Made by a program: the position numbers and the translations under genes. This document shows, piece after piece, positions 54,991-63,730 of a stretch of DNA of 64,000 nt (positions are counted from its first letter, which is position 1; the number at the start of each line of letters is the position of its first letter). Origin of the DNA: Zafaria ginkgonis (GTDB lineage Bacteria > Actinomycetota > Actinomycetes > Actinomycetales > Micrococcaceae); assembly GCF_039540195.1 (NCBI RefSeq), contig NZ_BAABEO010000034.1, positions 124,001 to 188,000 on the forward strand. Reading direction: 5' to 3'. The notes below the pieces were generated by a model. It had not been told where the DNA came from. It did not search any database and saw nothing but the letters and a program-made list of their open reading frames with translations.

Positions 54991-56229
54991 ATGACGCTCG
55001 ATCGCATTCACACCAGCCATGCCGGATCCCTGCCCCGCACCCCCGAACTGATTGCCGCTAACGCGGCCCGCCGGTTCGCCGCGGACGGGTTCACGCTGGA
55101 AAGCACCCCGGAATTCGAGGGGCTCCTCACCGATGCCGTGGTGGACCTGGTCCGGCGCCAGCGGGAGCTGGGCATCACCATCCCCGGTGACGGCGAGTAC
55201 GGCAAGGCCATGTCCAACGCCGTGGACTACGGGGCCTGGTGGACCTACAGCTTCCAGCGCACCGCGGGACTGGAACTGACGGACTTCAACCCGATCCTCG
55301 CCGAACCGGTCCTGAGCGCACCGGGCAACATTAAGCTCACGTCCTTCGCCGACCGGCGCGACTGGACCCGATTCGCCGAGGCCTACCGGGATCCGGAAAG
55401 CGGCATCCAGATCGGCAAGAACGCCACGGCTTTCCCGTCCGCCACCGGGCCCATCTCCTACACCGGCCAGGCGGCCATTGCCAGCGACATCGCCAACCTC
55501 AAGGCGGGCCTGGAGGCTTCCGGCCTGTCCACCGGTTTCATCACCTCGCTCTCTCCCGGCTCGGCCAGCAGGATCGGCAACGACTACTACGCCAGCGAAG
55601 AGGAGTTCATCTACGCGTGGGCCGACGTGCTGCGCGAGGAATACCGCGCCATCGTCGACGCCGGCCTGACCGTCCAGATCGATGATCCGTCCATTGCGGA
55701 AAACTGGGACCAGATCAACCCGGAACCCAGCGTCGAGGATTACCGGCGGTTCACGCAGATCCGCGTCGAGGCGCTGAACTACGCCCTGCGCGGCCTTCCC
55801 GAGGAGCAGGTCCGCTTCCACGTCTGTTGGGGATCGTGGCACGGACCCCACACCACGGACATCGAGTTCCGCCACATCCTGGACCTTGTCCTGGGCATCA
55901 ACGCCGGGTCCTATTCGTTCGAGGCCGGCAACGCCCGCCACGAACACGAATGGACCCTGTGGCAGGACACCACGCTGCCCGAGGGCAAGATCCTGGTTCC
56001 GGGAGTGGTTTCCCACGCCACCAACGTGGTGGAGCACCCCGAACTGGTGGCCCAGCGCATCGAGCGGTTTGCCGGCCTGGTGGGGCGGGAGCACGTCGTC
56101 GCCTCCACCGACTGCGGCCTGGGCGGACGGGTGCACCCGCAGATCGCCTTCGCGAAGCTGGAGGCCTTGGGTCGCGGGGCGGAAATCGCCTCCAACCGTC
56201 TCTTCGCCCGCTCGGGCAGCAGCGTCTAG
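54991..56229 (+). CDS. Cobalamin-independent methionine synthase-like (MetE C-terminal domain) protein
   Basis: 412-residue single-domain relative of the catalytic half of MetE, similar in size to YxjG/YxjH-type proteins of Bacillus, which are also S-box regulated. Zinc-site motifs are FHVCWGSWHGPHTTD (His, Cys), a Glu near NAGSYSFEAGNARHEHEW and STDCGLGGRVHPQIAF (Cys, about 375). The N terminus RIHTSHAGSLPRTPELI is typical of this family. It probably methylates homocysteine or a related thiol from a donor other than classical methyl-THF-triglutamate; the true donor is uncertain. Controlled by the upstream SAM riboswitch. Confidence 0.88.
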   Translation: MTLDRIHTSHAGSLPRTPELIAANAARRFAADGFTLESTPEFEGLLTDAVVDLVRRQRELGITIPGDGEYGKAMSNAVDYGAWWTYSFQRTAGLELTDFNPILAEPVLSAPGNIKLTSFADRRDWTRFAEAYRDPESGIQIGKNATAFPSATGPISYTGQAAIASDIANLKAGLEASGLSTGFITSLSPGSASRIGNDYYASEEEFIYAWADVLREEYRAIVDAGLTVQIDDPSIAENWDQINPEPSVEDYRRFTQIRVEALNYALRGLPEEQVRFHVCWGSWHGPHTTDIEFRHILDLVLGINAGSYSFEAGNARHEHEWTLWQDTTLPEGKILVPGVVSHATNVVEHPELVAQRIERFAGLVGREHVVASTDCGLGGRVHPQIAFAKLEALGRGAEIASNRLFARSGSSV

Positions 56230-56256
56230 GGGCTGGATACAGGGATTTTTTGGGGG

Positions 56257-56295
56257 GCCGGTCGCCTGCGGACGAAACCGCCGCAGGCGACCGGC
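56257..56295. terminator. Hairpin between convergent genes
   Basis: Perfect 15-bp inverted repeat (56257-56271 with 56281-56295) and a 9-base loop, in the 89-bp gap between the MetE-like gene and the opposite-strand isochorismatase-family gene. It can end transcription from both sides. Confidence 0.75.
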
Positions 56296-56318
56296 ATGTT
56301 GCTACGCCTCTCGACTTG

Positions 56319-56981
56319 CTATACCTCGATCAGATCCGCGGCCGGTGCCGGCTGCACGGTCGGCGTCAGCTGCGCCAGGATCTCCGCGGCGGTGAGCACG
56401 TCGGCGTAGCGGCGCTCCACGTCCTGCAGGTTGGACGCGTGCGTGGCCGGGTCGTGGTCTCCGCAGCAGTCCTCGGCGACGATCGTCCGGAATCCGTGGG
56501 AGAACGAGTCGATCACCGTGGCCCGGATGCATCCGGAGGTCGTGCAGCCCATGACCACCACCGTGTCCACGTCCCAGAAGCGCAGGATGGAGGCGGTGTC
56601 GGTGCCGAAGAACGCGGACGGGAAGTGCTTCTTGACCAGCACGTCGCCCTCGGCCCAGACGCGCGGATCCACCTTCACCACCTCGGACCCGGGCGTGAAC
56701 TCCTCCAGCCCGCGGGTCTTCCAGTTCCCGACGTCGGCCAGGGAGCCGTACTCCACGACCGTATGCAGCACCGGCACGCCCAGCGCGCGGGCCTGCTTCA
56801 GGGTCTCGGAGGCGGTCTCCACCGCGGCCTGGGTGTAGGGGCTGCGCCCCATCCGATAGGCGGGGTCGGTGAACCCGAGCTGGAAGTCCACCACGACGAC
56901 GGCCGTCTTGCGTCCGAAGCCGACGGGGTTGCCTCCGTAGCCGGCGGTGGCGAACGCCTCAGCGGTGGTGTCCGCGCTCAT
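56319..56981 (-). CDS. Isochorismatase-family cysteine amidohydrolase (N-carbamoylsarcosine amidase / RutB-like)
   Basis: 220-residue cysteine hydrolase with the Asp-Lys-Cys triad: Asp in VVVVDFQLGFTD (about 32), Lys in LVKKHFPSAFFGTD (about 117) and Cys in MGCTTSGCIRATV (about 155). The SAFFGT and GCTTSGC motifs resemble N-carbamoylsarcosine amidase and maleamate amidase more than E. coli RutB. Its ATG overlaps the stop of the upstream rutA-like gene (ATGA), so it probably hydrolyses the RutA product, in the position RutB has in the classical pathway (ureidoacrylate to aminoacrylate, CO2 and NH3). Confidence 0.85.
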   Translation of the reverse strand: MSADTTAEAFATAGYGGNPVGFGRKTAVVVVDFQLGFTDPAYRMGRSPYTQAAVETASETLKQARALGVPVLHTVVEYGSLADVGNWKTRGLEEFTPGSEVVKVDPRVWAEGDVLVKKHFPSAFFGTDTASILRFWDVDTVVVMGCTTSGCIRATVIDSFSHGFRTIVAEDCCGDHDPATHASNLQDVERRYADVLTAAEILAQLTPTVQPAPAADLIEV

Positions 56982-58060
56982 GCGGTCGCCATGCCGACGT
57001 GGGCGCGGGAGGCCATCAGCGGCTGGATCTTCTGGCCGAAGTTCTCCGTGCCCTCGATGAAGTCGTCGAAGGTCAGCATGATGCCCTTGGTGCCCTCCAC
57101 GGCGGCGGCCTCGTCCAGCAGGCGGGCCACCGACTCGTAGGAGCCGATCAGGGTGCCCATGTTCATGTTCACGGCGCCCTCCGGCAGCGAGATGGTCTTC
57201 GCGGTGGAACTCGAATCGGCGGTCTTGTCCTCAAGCGCCTGGCCGGTCATCCACGCGATGGCCTCCACATCGATGCCCGCCTTGTAGTGCTCCCACTTCG
57301 CGAAGGCGGCCTCGTCGGTGTCGTCCGCGATGACCATGAACAGGACGTAGCTGCCCACGTCGCGGCCGGTCTGGGCGGCGGCGTCGTCGAGCTTCTTCAC
57401 GCCGTCGGCGTGGGCAGTCGGGGTGTTGATGCCCAGGCCCATCACGAAGTTGTAGTCGGCGTAGTTGGCGGCGAACTCGATGCCGGCCGGGCTCTGGCCG
57501 GCGGTGACCAGCTCGATCTTCTTGGACGGCTGCGGCTTCATCATGCAGTGGTCCATGGTGAAGAACTCGCCCTTGAAGTCGGACTCGCCGGTCTCCCACA
57601 GTTCGTTCATGACCTGGGTGTATTCGGTGGTGTAGCGGTAGCGGCGCTCGAAGTGCACGTCCCCGGGCCACAGGCCCATCTGGTCGTACTCGGCGCGCTG
57701 CCAGCCGGAGACCAGGTTCAGGCCGAACCGGCCGTTGGAGATCGAATCGATGGTCGAGGCCATGCGGGCCACGATGGCCGGCGGCATGGTCAGCACGGCG
57801 GTGGTGGCGAACAGCTTGATCTTTTCCGTCACGGCGGCCAGGCCGGCCATCAGGGTGAGGGACTCCATGTTGTAGTCCCAGTACTCGGTCTTGCCGCCGT
57901 AGCCGTGCAGCTTGATCATCGACAGGGCGAAGTCGAAGCCGTAGCCCTCCGCCTTCTGCACCACCTCCTTGTTCAGTTCGAAGGAGGGCTTGTACTGCGG
58001 AGCGTTCTCGGAAATGAGCCAGCCGTTGTTGCCGATCGGGATGAATATGCCGATGTCCAT
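56978..58060 (-). CDS. rutA: Pyrimidine monooxygenase RutA-like (LLM class flavin-dependent)
   Basis: 360-residue luciferase-like flavin monooxygenase. The N terminus MDIGIFIPIGNNGWLISENA, the FDFALSMIKLHGYGGKTEYWD block (given as FALSMIKL and GGKTEYWD), IVARMASTIDSISNGRFGLN, LVSGWQRAEYDQMGLWPGD and SYVLFMVIADDTDEA are near-identical to E. coli RutA as I know it. RutA cleaves the uracil ring between N3 and C4 with a flavin-N5-peroxide, giving ureidoacrylate. It needs FMNH2 from a reductase such as RutF, which is not in this window, and RutC-E/G are also absent here. Partner gene is the downstream amidohydrolase. Related substrates (thymine, other cyclic amides) remain possible. Confidence 0.88.
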   Translation of the reverse strand: MDIGIFIPIGNNGWLISENAPQYKPSFELNKEVVQKAEGYGFDFALSMIKLHGYGGKTEYWDYNMESLTLMAGLAAVTEKIKLFATTAVLTMPPAIVARMASTIDSISNGRFGLNLVSGWQRAEYDQMGLWPGDVHFERRYRYTTEYTQVMNELWETGESDFKGEFFTMDHCMMKPQPSKKIELVTAGQSPAGIEFAANYADYNFVMGLGINTPTAHADGVKKLDDAAAQTGRDVGSYVLFMVIADDTDEAAFAKWEHYKAGIDVEAIAWMTGQALEDKTADSSSTAKTISLPEGAVNMNMGTLIGSYESVARLLDEAAAVEGTKGIMLTFDDFIEGTENFGQKIQPLMASRAHVGMATA

Positions 58061-58197
58061 GATGTGACTCCTTCTTGTGCCGTGGTCAGGCGTGCTGCTA
58101 TCAGGGGTGGCGTACCCAGGGGCTGGGTGCCGCCGGTGATTCGCGGGAACCTGCGTCCTGCGATTGCCTTCAATCTATGGAGCCTGTTTTGCGCCCC

Positions 58198-58224
58198 CGT
58201 GTGTCCCGTGTAAGGCACGTGTAA
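58198..58224. promoter_or_regulatory. Repeated CGTGT elements upstream of rutA
   Basis: CGTGTGT (58198-58204), CGTGTAA (58207-58213) and CGTGTAA (58218-58224) lie 9 and 11 bases apart, about 140 bases upstream of the rutA ATG in the 404-bp gap 58061-58464. Roughly helical spacing suggests stacked regulator binding. The remainder of the gap contains the palindromic terminator at 58385-58436 and no gene that I can see. Confidence 0.35.
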
Positions 58225-58384
58225 ACACCGCGGACAATCCGTTTGCGCGCACGTTGCCCGCCAGTTAAGCCAGTAGGATCCGCACAAATCCGGCGTTTCC
58301 CGGGGCAAACGCCACGCGCCCGGCCGGGCCCGCACGGCGCCGTGCGACGAAGCACACACCCTGCAGCACACATCAGGCACCACG

Positions 58385-58436
58385 CACGACGGCGGGGCCG
58401 CACCGTGCGCGCGCACGGTGCGGCCCCGCCGTCGTG
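58385..58436. terminator. 52-bp perfect palindrome, terminator of the MFS operon
   Basis: Arms 58385-58410 and 58411-58436 are exact reverse complements with no unpaired loop in the DNA, giving a very stable RNA hairpin. It begins 29 bases beyond the stop of the minus-strand MFS gene and separates that operon from rutA. The ends share CACGACGGC/GCCGTCGTG with other hairpins in the window. Confidence 0.8.
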
Positions 58437-58469
58437 GGCTGGTTCGCCTATTTGGCTGGTTCGCCTATT
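58437..58469. repeat. 17-bp tandem repeat spanning the MFS stop codon
   Basis: GGCTGGTTCGCCTATT occurs at 58437-58452 and again at 58454-58469. The second copy contains the minus-strand TAG stop of the MFS gene (58465-58467), so the duplicated copy also places an identical stop-like triplet just outside the gene. Probably a recent local duplication. Confidence 0.75.
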
Positions 58470-59991
58470 GGGCGCGGGCCTCCTCGGCGGCCGGCGCGGG
58501 GGAGGGTGCGGCGGCGAAGCGCCGCGTGCGCAGGGAGGCCAGGGCCCCGAGCGCGGCGGCTGCGACCAGCACGGCCAGGGCAACCATCAGGCCTCCCACG
58601 AAGGCCCGGACGTCGCCCCCGGACGTGGACAGCGTTCCGGCGTAGGCCAGGGAGCGGTCCGCGTCCCCGAGCAGGACGGTGGCCAGCCCCAAGGACACCG
58701 AGGTGCTGAACAGGTAGCCGGCGTTCTGCAAGGTGGAGCGCACGGCGTTGGCGATGCCGCGCCGTTCGGGGGCGACGGTGAGCATCAGCGCGCTGGTGTT
58801 GGGGGTCATGAACAGCCCGGTGCCGAACCCCACCACAAACAGGCCCGCGGCGAGGCCCGGGGTCGCCCCGGCCGGCCAGATTGAGGTGCCCAGCCAGATG
58901 GAGCCGCCGACGGTGGCGGCGCCGGCGGCGATCAGGACGCAGCCGGCGGCGGAGAGCAGCCCGTGGTGGATGCGGTTGGTCAGCCGGCCCGCGACCAGGG
59001 CCGCCAGCGTGGTGCCGATCGGTGCGGGGACCACCATCAGCCCGGCGTGCAGCGCCGTCAGGCCGTGGCCTGACTGGAGGTAGAGCGAGGCCAGCAGCAC
59101 CACGGCGTAGGTGGCGAAGGCGCTGAGGAAGCCCGCCGCGTAGAGGTAGGCCACCGAGCGGTCGGCAAAGATCCCCAGGTCCACCAGCGGGTCGGTGCGG
59201 CGGCGCTGGACCAGCACGAAGAGCGCGATCAGCATTAGCGCGGCCAGACCCGCCCCCAGGATCCACGGGTTGGTCCAGCCTCCGGAGCCGGGCAGTTCGT
59301 TGACGGCCACCACCAGGGTCGCCAGGCCGGAGGTGACCAGCAGCGCGCCGAACAGGTCCAGCTTCTCGGTCCGGGCGCCGACGTCCGAGCGCGGAATGAG
59401 CTTGAGCGAGGCGGCCAGGCCCGCGACGAGCAGCGGAACCCCGAGCAGGAAGATCCAGCGCCAGCCCATCAGTTCCACGACCACGCCGCCGGCCACCGGG
59501 CCGAGGACCTGGCCGACCGCCGCGGCGGTGGCGTTGATGCCCAGCCCGGTGCTCAGCAGCCGGGGCGGGAACGTGTCCGTGAGGATGGCGGTGTTGTTGG
59601 TGATGACGGAGGCGGCGCCGATGCCCTGCACGAACCGGAAGGCGATCATGAGGTCGGCGGTGGGGGCTAGGCCGCAGGCCAGGGTGCCGACGGCGAAGAC
59701 CACGATCCCGCCGATGTAGAGTCGGCGCCGCCCGAACAGGTCCGCCAGGCGCCCGAACACCAGGATCAGGGCCGTGGTGACCAGCATGTAGGAGAGCAGG
59801 AACCAGGAGGACTGGGTGGGGGAGGCGTCCAGGTCCCGGGACAGGGCAGGAAGCGCCACGTTCAGGCTGGACGAGTTCAGGAACACCAGCACCACCGTGA
59901 CGCTGGTGACGGCCAGCACGGACCAGGCGCGCGCCGCTTCGGAGCGGCCTGGTCCATGCTGCCCGGAGGTGGGCCGGCTTGATTTCAGCAT
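58465..59991 (-). CDS. MFS transporter (DHA2 family, 14 membrane segments)
   Basis: 508-residue transporter with fourteen predicted segments. LVFLNSSSLNVALPALSRDL (about 33-52) with the motif LNVALP, FGRLADLFGRRRLYIGG (loop 2-3) and RFVQGIGAASVITNNTAILTD are hallmarks of the DHA2 drug:H+ antiporters. ATG at 59991 overlaps the 3' end of the upstream amidase gene by seven bases, so it belongs to the ABC transporter-nitrilase-amidase operon. It could export a product or toxic intermediate; uptake is already served by the ABC system. Confidence 0.88.
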   Translation of the reverse strand: MLKSSRPTSGQHGPGRSEAARAWSVLAVTSVTVVLVFLNSSSLNVALPALSRDLDASPTQSSWFLLSYMLVTTALILVFGRLADLFGRRRLYIGGIVVFAVGTLACGLAPTADLMIAFRFVQGIGAASVITNNTAILTDTFPPRLLSTGLGINATAAAVGQVLGPVAGGVVVELMGWRWIFLLGVPLLVAGLAASLKLIPRSDVGARTEKLDLFGALLVTSGLATLVVAVNELPGSGGWTNPWILGAGLAALMLIALFVLVQRRRTDPLVDLGIFADRSVAYLYAAGFLSAFATYAVVLLASLYLQSGHGLTALHAGLMVVPAPIGTTLAALVAGRLTNRIHHGLLSAAGCVLIAAGAATVGGSIWLGTSIWPAGATPGLAAGLFVVGFGTGLFMTPNTSALMLTVAPERRGIANAVRSTLQNAGYLFSTSVSLGLATVLLGDADRSLAYAGTLSTSGGDVRAFVGGLMVALAVLVAAAALGALASLRTRRFAAAPSPAPAAEEARAQ

Positions 59992-61664
59992 TCCGTCCCC
60001 GGAACGCGGCGGTGGAAAGCGGTGACGGACTGGAACGCGGCGCCCACCGCCAGCACCCCGCCGTCGTCCCACGGCCGGCCGGCCACCTGCAGGGACAGCG
60101 GCATGGAGCCGGCGTCGAAACCCATCGGCAGGGCCAGCGCGGGCATCCCGGTGTAGTCGAAGATGCGGGTATTGCGCGGCAGCACGTCGTGGATGTTCAG
60201 GGCTTCCCCGTTGAGCACCATGGTCATGTCCGCCAGCCGCGGGGCCGCGCCCGGCACCGTGGGCAGCACCAGGTAGTCGACGCCGGAGGCGTCCATGCCC
60301 CCGAGCAGGGCGTCCAGCACGCCGGCCCGGCGGCGCAGCGCGCGCAGGTAGTCGATCGCGGGCAGCGCCCGGCCCTGCTCGAAGCGGTCCCGGGTGCCGG
60401 CGTCGAACAGTTCCCGGCGCGGCAGGTTGGCCTCCTGCGTGGCGGCGATCTCCCCGTAGAAGACGTTCCAGGCCTCCACGTGGGACAGTTCGGGGTCGTA
60501 GCCGGGGGCGTCGAAGACCCGCACCTCCGCGCCCAGCGAGCGCAGCGTGTCCAGCGCGTCGGCGAAGGCCGCGGCGACTGCCGCGTCCAGGGGCTCGAGG
60601 TGCCAGCCGCCGAGCACGCCGATGCCGACGCCGGCCAGCGGGGCGAAGCCTGATTGCAGGCTACCGGCCCGGACGGGGGCGGACGCCGGCGCGGGGGAGC
60701 CGGCAAACACACCCTCGAGCACCGGCAGCAGCAGCTGCAGGTCGGCCGCGCTCAGGCCCATCGGCCCCACGTGGTCCAGGGACCAGGACAGCGTGGCCAC
60801 GCCCGTGCGCGGCAGCCGCCCGTAGGTGGGCTTGAGCCCCGTGGTCCCGCAGAAGGCGGACGGGATGCGGATCGATCCGCCGGTGTCCGTGCCCAGCGCG
60901 AACGGGAACAGGCCCGCGGCCAGCCCGGCGCCGGAACCGGTGGAGGAACCCCCGGTCCAGCGCTCGGGGTTCCACGGGTTCGGCACGGCGCCGTAGCGTG
61001 CGTTCTGCGCGGCGCCCATGGCGAATTCGGTGGTCGCGACCATGGCCACCGGGATGGCGCCGGCTCCCCGCAGCCGGGCCACGACGGCGGCATCCTCCGT
61101 GGCGGTGCGCTCGCCGGTCTGCAGCGAACCGCACGTGACCTTCGCCCCGGCGACGTCGATGATGTCCTTGACGCCGAACGGGATCCCCTCCAGCGGCCGC
61201 GGGGTTCCGGCGGCCCAGCGGGCGTCGGAGGCGGCGGCCGCCTCGCGGGCCCCCTCGATGCGGTGCAGCACCGCGGCGTCGGTGGTTGCGGAGGCCTCCC
61301 AGCGGACCAGGTACCGTTCCAGCACGGCCGACGGGGTGGTCGCGCCGCTGCCGTACGCGGCCAGCAGCCCGGCCACGTCGGGGCGGTCGGTATCCCAAGC
61401 AGCTGAGTCCCGGCCGGCGGCATCCCGCACGGCCGCGTCCCCGCCGGCCGGCGCCCCGGCGTCGTGCGCCGCCGCGCGTACCTTCAACCCAGGCGGTACG
61501 GTGCCGCGCAGGTGCGCGAGCCGTGCCGCGTAGGTCTCCGGGTCCAGGTCCCCGGCGTCCGGGGAGGCGGGCAGCGCACAGCTGCGGGTCAGCGCCTGGC
61601 CGGCGTCGGCCTGGCGGCGGATGGCGTCCCCGGAGCGGTCGGCACGGGTGTCCGTTGCGGTCAT
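59985..61664 (-). CDS. Amidase signature enzyme (allophanate hydrolase/AtzF-like candidate)
   Basis: 559-residue amidase. The Lys lies in IPFGVKDIIDVAG, the cis-Ser in WTGGSSTGSGAGLAAG and the nucleophile in GTDTGGSIRIPSAF. The GTDTGGSIRIPSAFCGTTGLKPT block and the absence of extra domains resemble AtzF/DUR1,2-type allophanate hydrolases and related enzymes. About 110 N-terminal residues precede the core and include an Ala/Asp-rich, poorly conserved region. Encoded between a nitrilase (ATGA overlap) and an MFS gene; may finish breakdown of a urea- or biuret-like product. Confidence 0.83.
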   Translation of the reverse strand: MTATDTRADRSGDAIRRQADAGQALTRSCALPASPDAGDLDPETYAARLAHLRGTVPPGLKVRAAAHDAGAPAGGDAAVRDAAGRDSAAWDTDRPDVAGLLAAYGSGATTPSAVLERYLVRWEASATTDAAVLHRIEGAREAAAASDARWAAGTPRPLEGIPFGVKDIIDVAGAKVTCGSLQTGERTATEDAAVVARLRGAGAIPVAMVATTEFAMGAAQNARYGAVPNPWNPERWTGGSSTGSGAGLAAGLFPFALGTDTGGSIRIPSAFCGTTGLKPTYGRLPRTGVATLSWSLDHVGPMGLSAADLQLLLPVLEGVFAGSPAPASAPVRAGSLQSGFAPLAGVGIGVLGGWHLEPLDAAVAAAFADALDTLRSLGAEVRVFDAPGYDPELSHVEAWNVFYGEIAATQEANLPRRELFDAGTRDRFEQGRALPAIDYLRALRRRAGVLDALLGGMDASGVDYLVLPTVPGAAPRLADMTMVLNGEALNIHDVLPRNTRIFDYTGMPALALPMGFDAGSMPLSLQVAGRPWDDGGVLAVGAAFQSVTAFHRRVPGTEC

Positions 61665-62629
61665 GCCAGCGCCACCGACTCTTCCAACGACCCTGCCACC
61701 GGCGCCGCTGCCGCCACCGGCGCCGCGGCGAACGTCCGGGCCACCTTCTCCAGCAGGTGGGGACGGCGGTCCCGGCCCAGCGGGAAGGCGGCACGGGCCT
61801 CCGGGACGGCATCCAGGTCGATGGTCACCCGGAGCAGGTCGTCGTGGTGGTGGGCGGGCAGGTGGTCCACCAGGTCCCCGCGCGGGTCCACCACGCAGGA
61901 GAGCCCGAAGTAGTCCACGGTGCGCCCGTCGATGGTTTCCGGGCCGCCGCGGTTGGCCGCGAGGACCCAGGTCTGGGTTTCCAGGGCGCGGACCTGGAGT
62001 TCCTGGATGAAGAGCTTCTCGCGGCTGCCCAGCGAGCTGACCAGCGGCACCACCACGTCCGCGCCAAGCGCCCGCGCGCCCATCCAGTACTCCGGGAAGG
62101 TGCGGTCGTAGCAGATCAGCGGGGCGATCCGCAGGCCGGCGACCTCGAAGACGGCCGGACCAAAGCCCTCGGCGAAGAAGTACTTCTCATCGATCGGCAC
62201 GTCCACCACCAGGCTCTGCGGGATGGACGTCTTGCGGTAGGTCGGGACCGTCTGGCCGTCCAGGCCGGTGCCGTGGACCAGGGTGCCGTCAGCGTCGATC
62301 ACGGCCCCGGAGTTGTAGAGCTCCCCGTCCGCGCCGGCCTCGTAGAAGCCCAGCACGACGGCGGTCCCGTGCTCCTTGGCTGCCCGCCGGAAGGCGGTGA
62401 GGGTGGGCCCGTCGAGGGGCTCGGCCCACAGCTTGTAGGCGTCGTTCCCGGTGGCGCCGAAGTAGGGGGTGTTGCACAGCTCGGGGAAGACCACCAGGTC
62501 GGTGCCCGGGACGGCGGCCTCGGCGAAGAGGCTGAGCAGGCGATCGAGGTCCTGCGCCAGGTCGCCGGCCATGCCGCCGGACTGGACGATGCAAATGTTC
62601 TTTGGGCAAATGCTTTTCGGGTGGGTCAT
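61661..62629 (-). CDS. Nitrilase-superfamily carbon-nitrogen hydrolase
   Basis: 322-residue hydrolase with Glu50 (VVFPELCNTP), Lys133 (TYRKTSIPQ) and Cys173 (LICYDRTFPEYW), the full catalytic triad. The ICYDRTFPE context and the YNSGAVIDADG strand resemble beta-ureidopropionase and N-carbamoyl-D-amino acid hydrolases. It follows an ABC permease gene by 42 bases and overlaps the amidase gene, in an operon close to rutA. Cleavage of a carbamoylated amine or acid is the most likely activity. The last 25 residues are Ala/Pro/Val-rich with no motif. Confidence 0.87.
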   Translation of the reverse strand: MTHPKSICPKNICIVQSGGMAGDLAQDLDRLLSLFAEAAVPGTDLVVFPELCNTPYFGATGNDAYKLWAEPLDGPTLTAFRRAAKEHGTAVVLGFYEAGADGELYNSGAVIDADGTLVHGTGLDGQTVPTYRKTSIPQSLVVDVPIDEKYFFAEGFGPAVFEVAGLRIAPLICYDRTFPEYWMGARALGADVVVPLVSSLGSREKLFIQELQVRALETQTWVLAANRGGPETIDGRTVDYFGLSCVVDPRGDLVDHLPAHHHDDLLRVTIDLDAVPEARAAFPLGRDRRPHLLEKVARTFAAAPVAAAAPVAGSLEESVALA

Positions 62630-62671
62630 GGTCCGTCTTTCTGGGGAGGGGGCTGGCGGGACGGGATTGGT

Positions 62672-63727
62672 TCAGGAGCGGGTGGCGGCGTTCTTGTGCC
62701 GGATGGCCTGGGAGAGGGCGACGGCGGCGATCAGGGCGCCGCCGTAGAAGATGTCCTGCACGAAGTTCTTGGCGCCGAGCATCTGCAGGCCCACCACGCC
62801 GGAGTACAGGAAGTACACGGCGACCAGGGTTCCCCAGGCGTTGAAGCGGCCGGGGATGAAGGCGGTGGAGCCCAGGAAGCAGGCGGCCAGGGCGGGCATC
62901 AGGAAGGACTGCCCGGAGGAGGGGTCAGCCCCGTTCAGGCTGCCCGCGTAGACGATGCCGGCCAGGGACATGACCAGCCCGGAGGCGATGAAGGAGCCCG
63001 CGCGGATGCGGTCCACCTTGAGCCCGCTCAGGTGCGCCACCTGGCGGCCCTGGCCAACGAACAGAAGCCGGCGGCCGTAGGGGGTGCGGGAGAGGACGAA
63101 GGCGATGACCACCACGACGGCGAGGCCGTAGAAGAACTGCGGCTGCAGGCCGAACAGGACGCGGGACCCCGCGGTGGCGGTGGAAAGGCCGCGGTCGATG
63201 CCGGTGACGGTGGAGGAATTGCTCATCCAGTACACGATGCCCAGGAACAGGGTTCCGGAGCCGAGCGTGGCGATCAGCGAGCTGACCTTCAGCACCACCA
63301 CGAAGAAGCCGTTCAGCGCCCCGGCCAGCAGCCCGACGGCGATCGCGGCCGCGATGCTGGCCCCGAGCGGGACCCCGTGCTGGACGTTCAGGACGCTGAG
63401 CGTCATGGCGGACAGGGACATGGTGGAGGCGATGGACATGTCGTACTCGCCGGCCGTGAACGGGATGAGGGACCCGGCGGCCATGATGAGCAGGACCGCC
63501 TGGGAGCCGAGGATGTTCTGGTAGTTTCCGGCGCTGGCGAAGTTGCCCGGCAGGATGGCGCTGAAGACCAGCAGCAGCAGGACCCACGCGCCCGGCAGGG
63601 CGAAGCGCTCCAGGTTGTGGGCGGACAGCCAGGCCGGCCGTCCGGCGGCCCGCCGGGGGCCCGGCTGCGTGGGGGAGTCCTGCGTAGTGGCCTTGTCCGT
63701 TGAATTCTGGGCGGCGGTGGCGGTCAT
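62672..63727 (-). CDS. ABC transporter permease (ribose/nucleoside type, BPD_transp_2)
   Basis: 351-residue permease of the RbsC-like class with about nine to ten membrane segments. Characteristic stretches are GNFASAGNYQNILGSQA, AGSLIPFTAGEYDMSIAST and RTPYGRRLLFVGQGRQVAHLSGLKVDRIR (about 215-245, ends given), plus the domain motif SGLVMSLAGIVYAG. It pairs with the ATPase encoded just upstream (3-base gap). Ribose-type systems carry sugars, nucleosides and autoinducers; with the downstream C-N hydrolases the cargo may be a nucleoside or heterocycle. Confidence 0.88.
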   Translation of the reverse strand: MTATAAQNSTDKATTQDSPTQPGPRRAAGRPAWLSAHNLERFALPGAWVLLLLVFSAILPGNFASAGNYQNILGSQAVLLIMAAGSLIPFTAGEYDMSIASTMSLSAMTLSVLNVQHGVPLGASIAAAIAVGLLAGALNGFFVVVLKVSSLIATLGSGTLFLGIVYWMSNSSTVTGIDRGLSTATAGSRVLFGLQPQFFYGLAVVVVIAFVLSRTPYGRRLLFVGQGRQVAHLSGLKVDRIRAGSFIASGLVMSLAGIVYAGSLNGADPSSGQSFLMPALAACFLGSTAFIPGRFNAWGTLVAVYFLYSGVVGLQMLGAKNFVQDIFYGGALIAAVALSQAIRHKNAATRS

Positions 63728-63730
63728 CGG

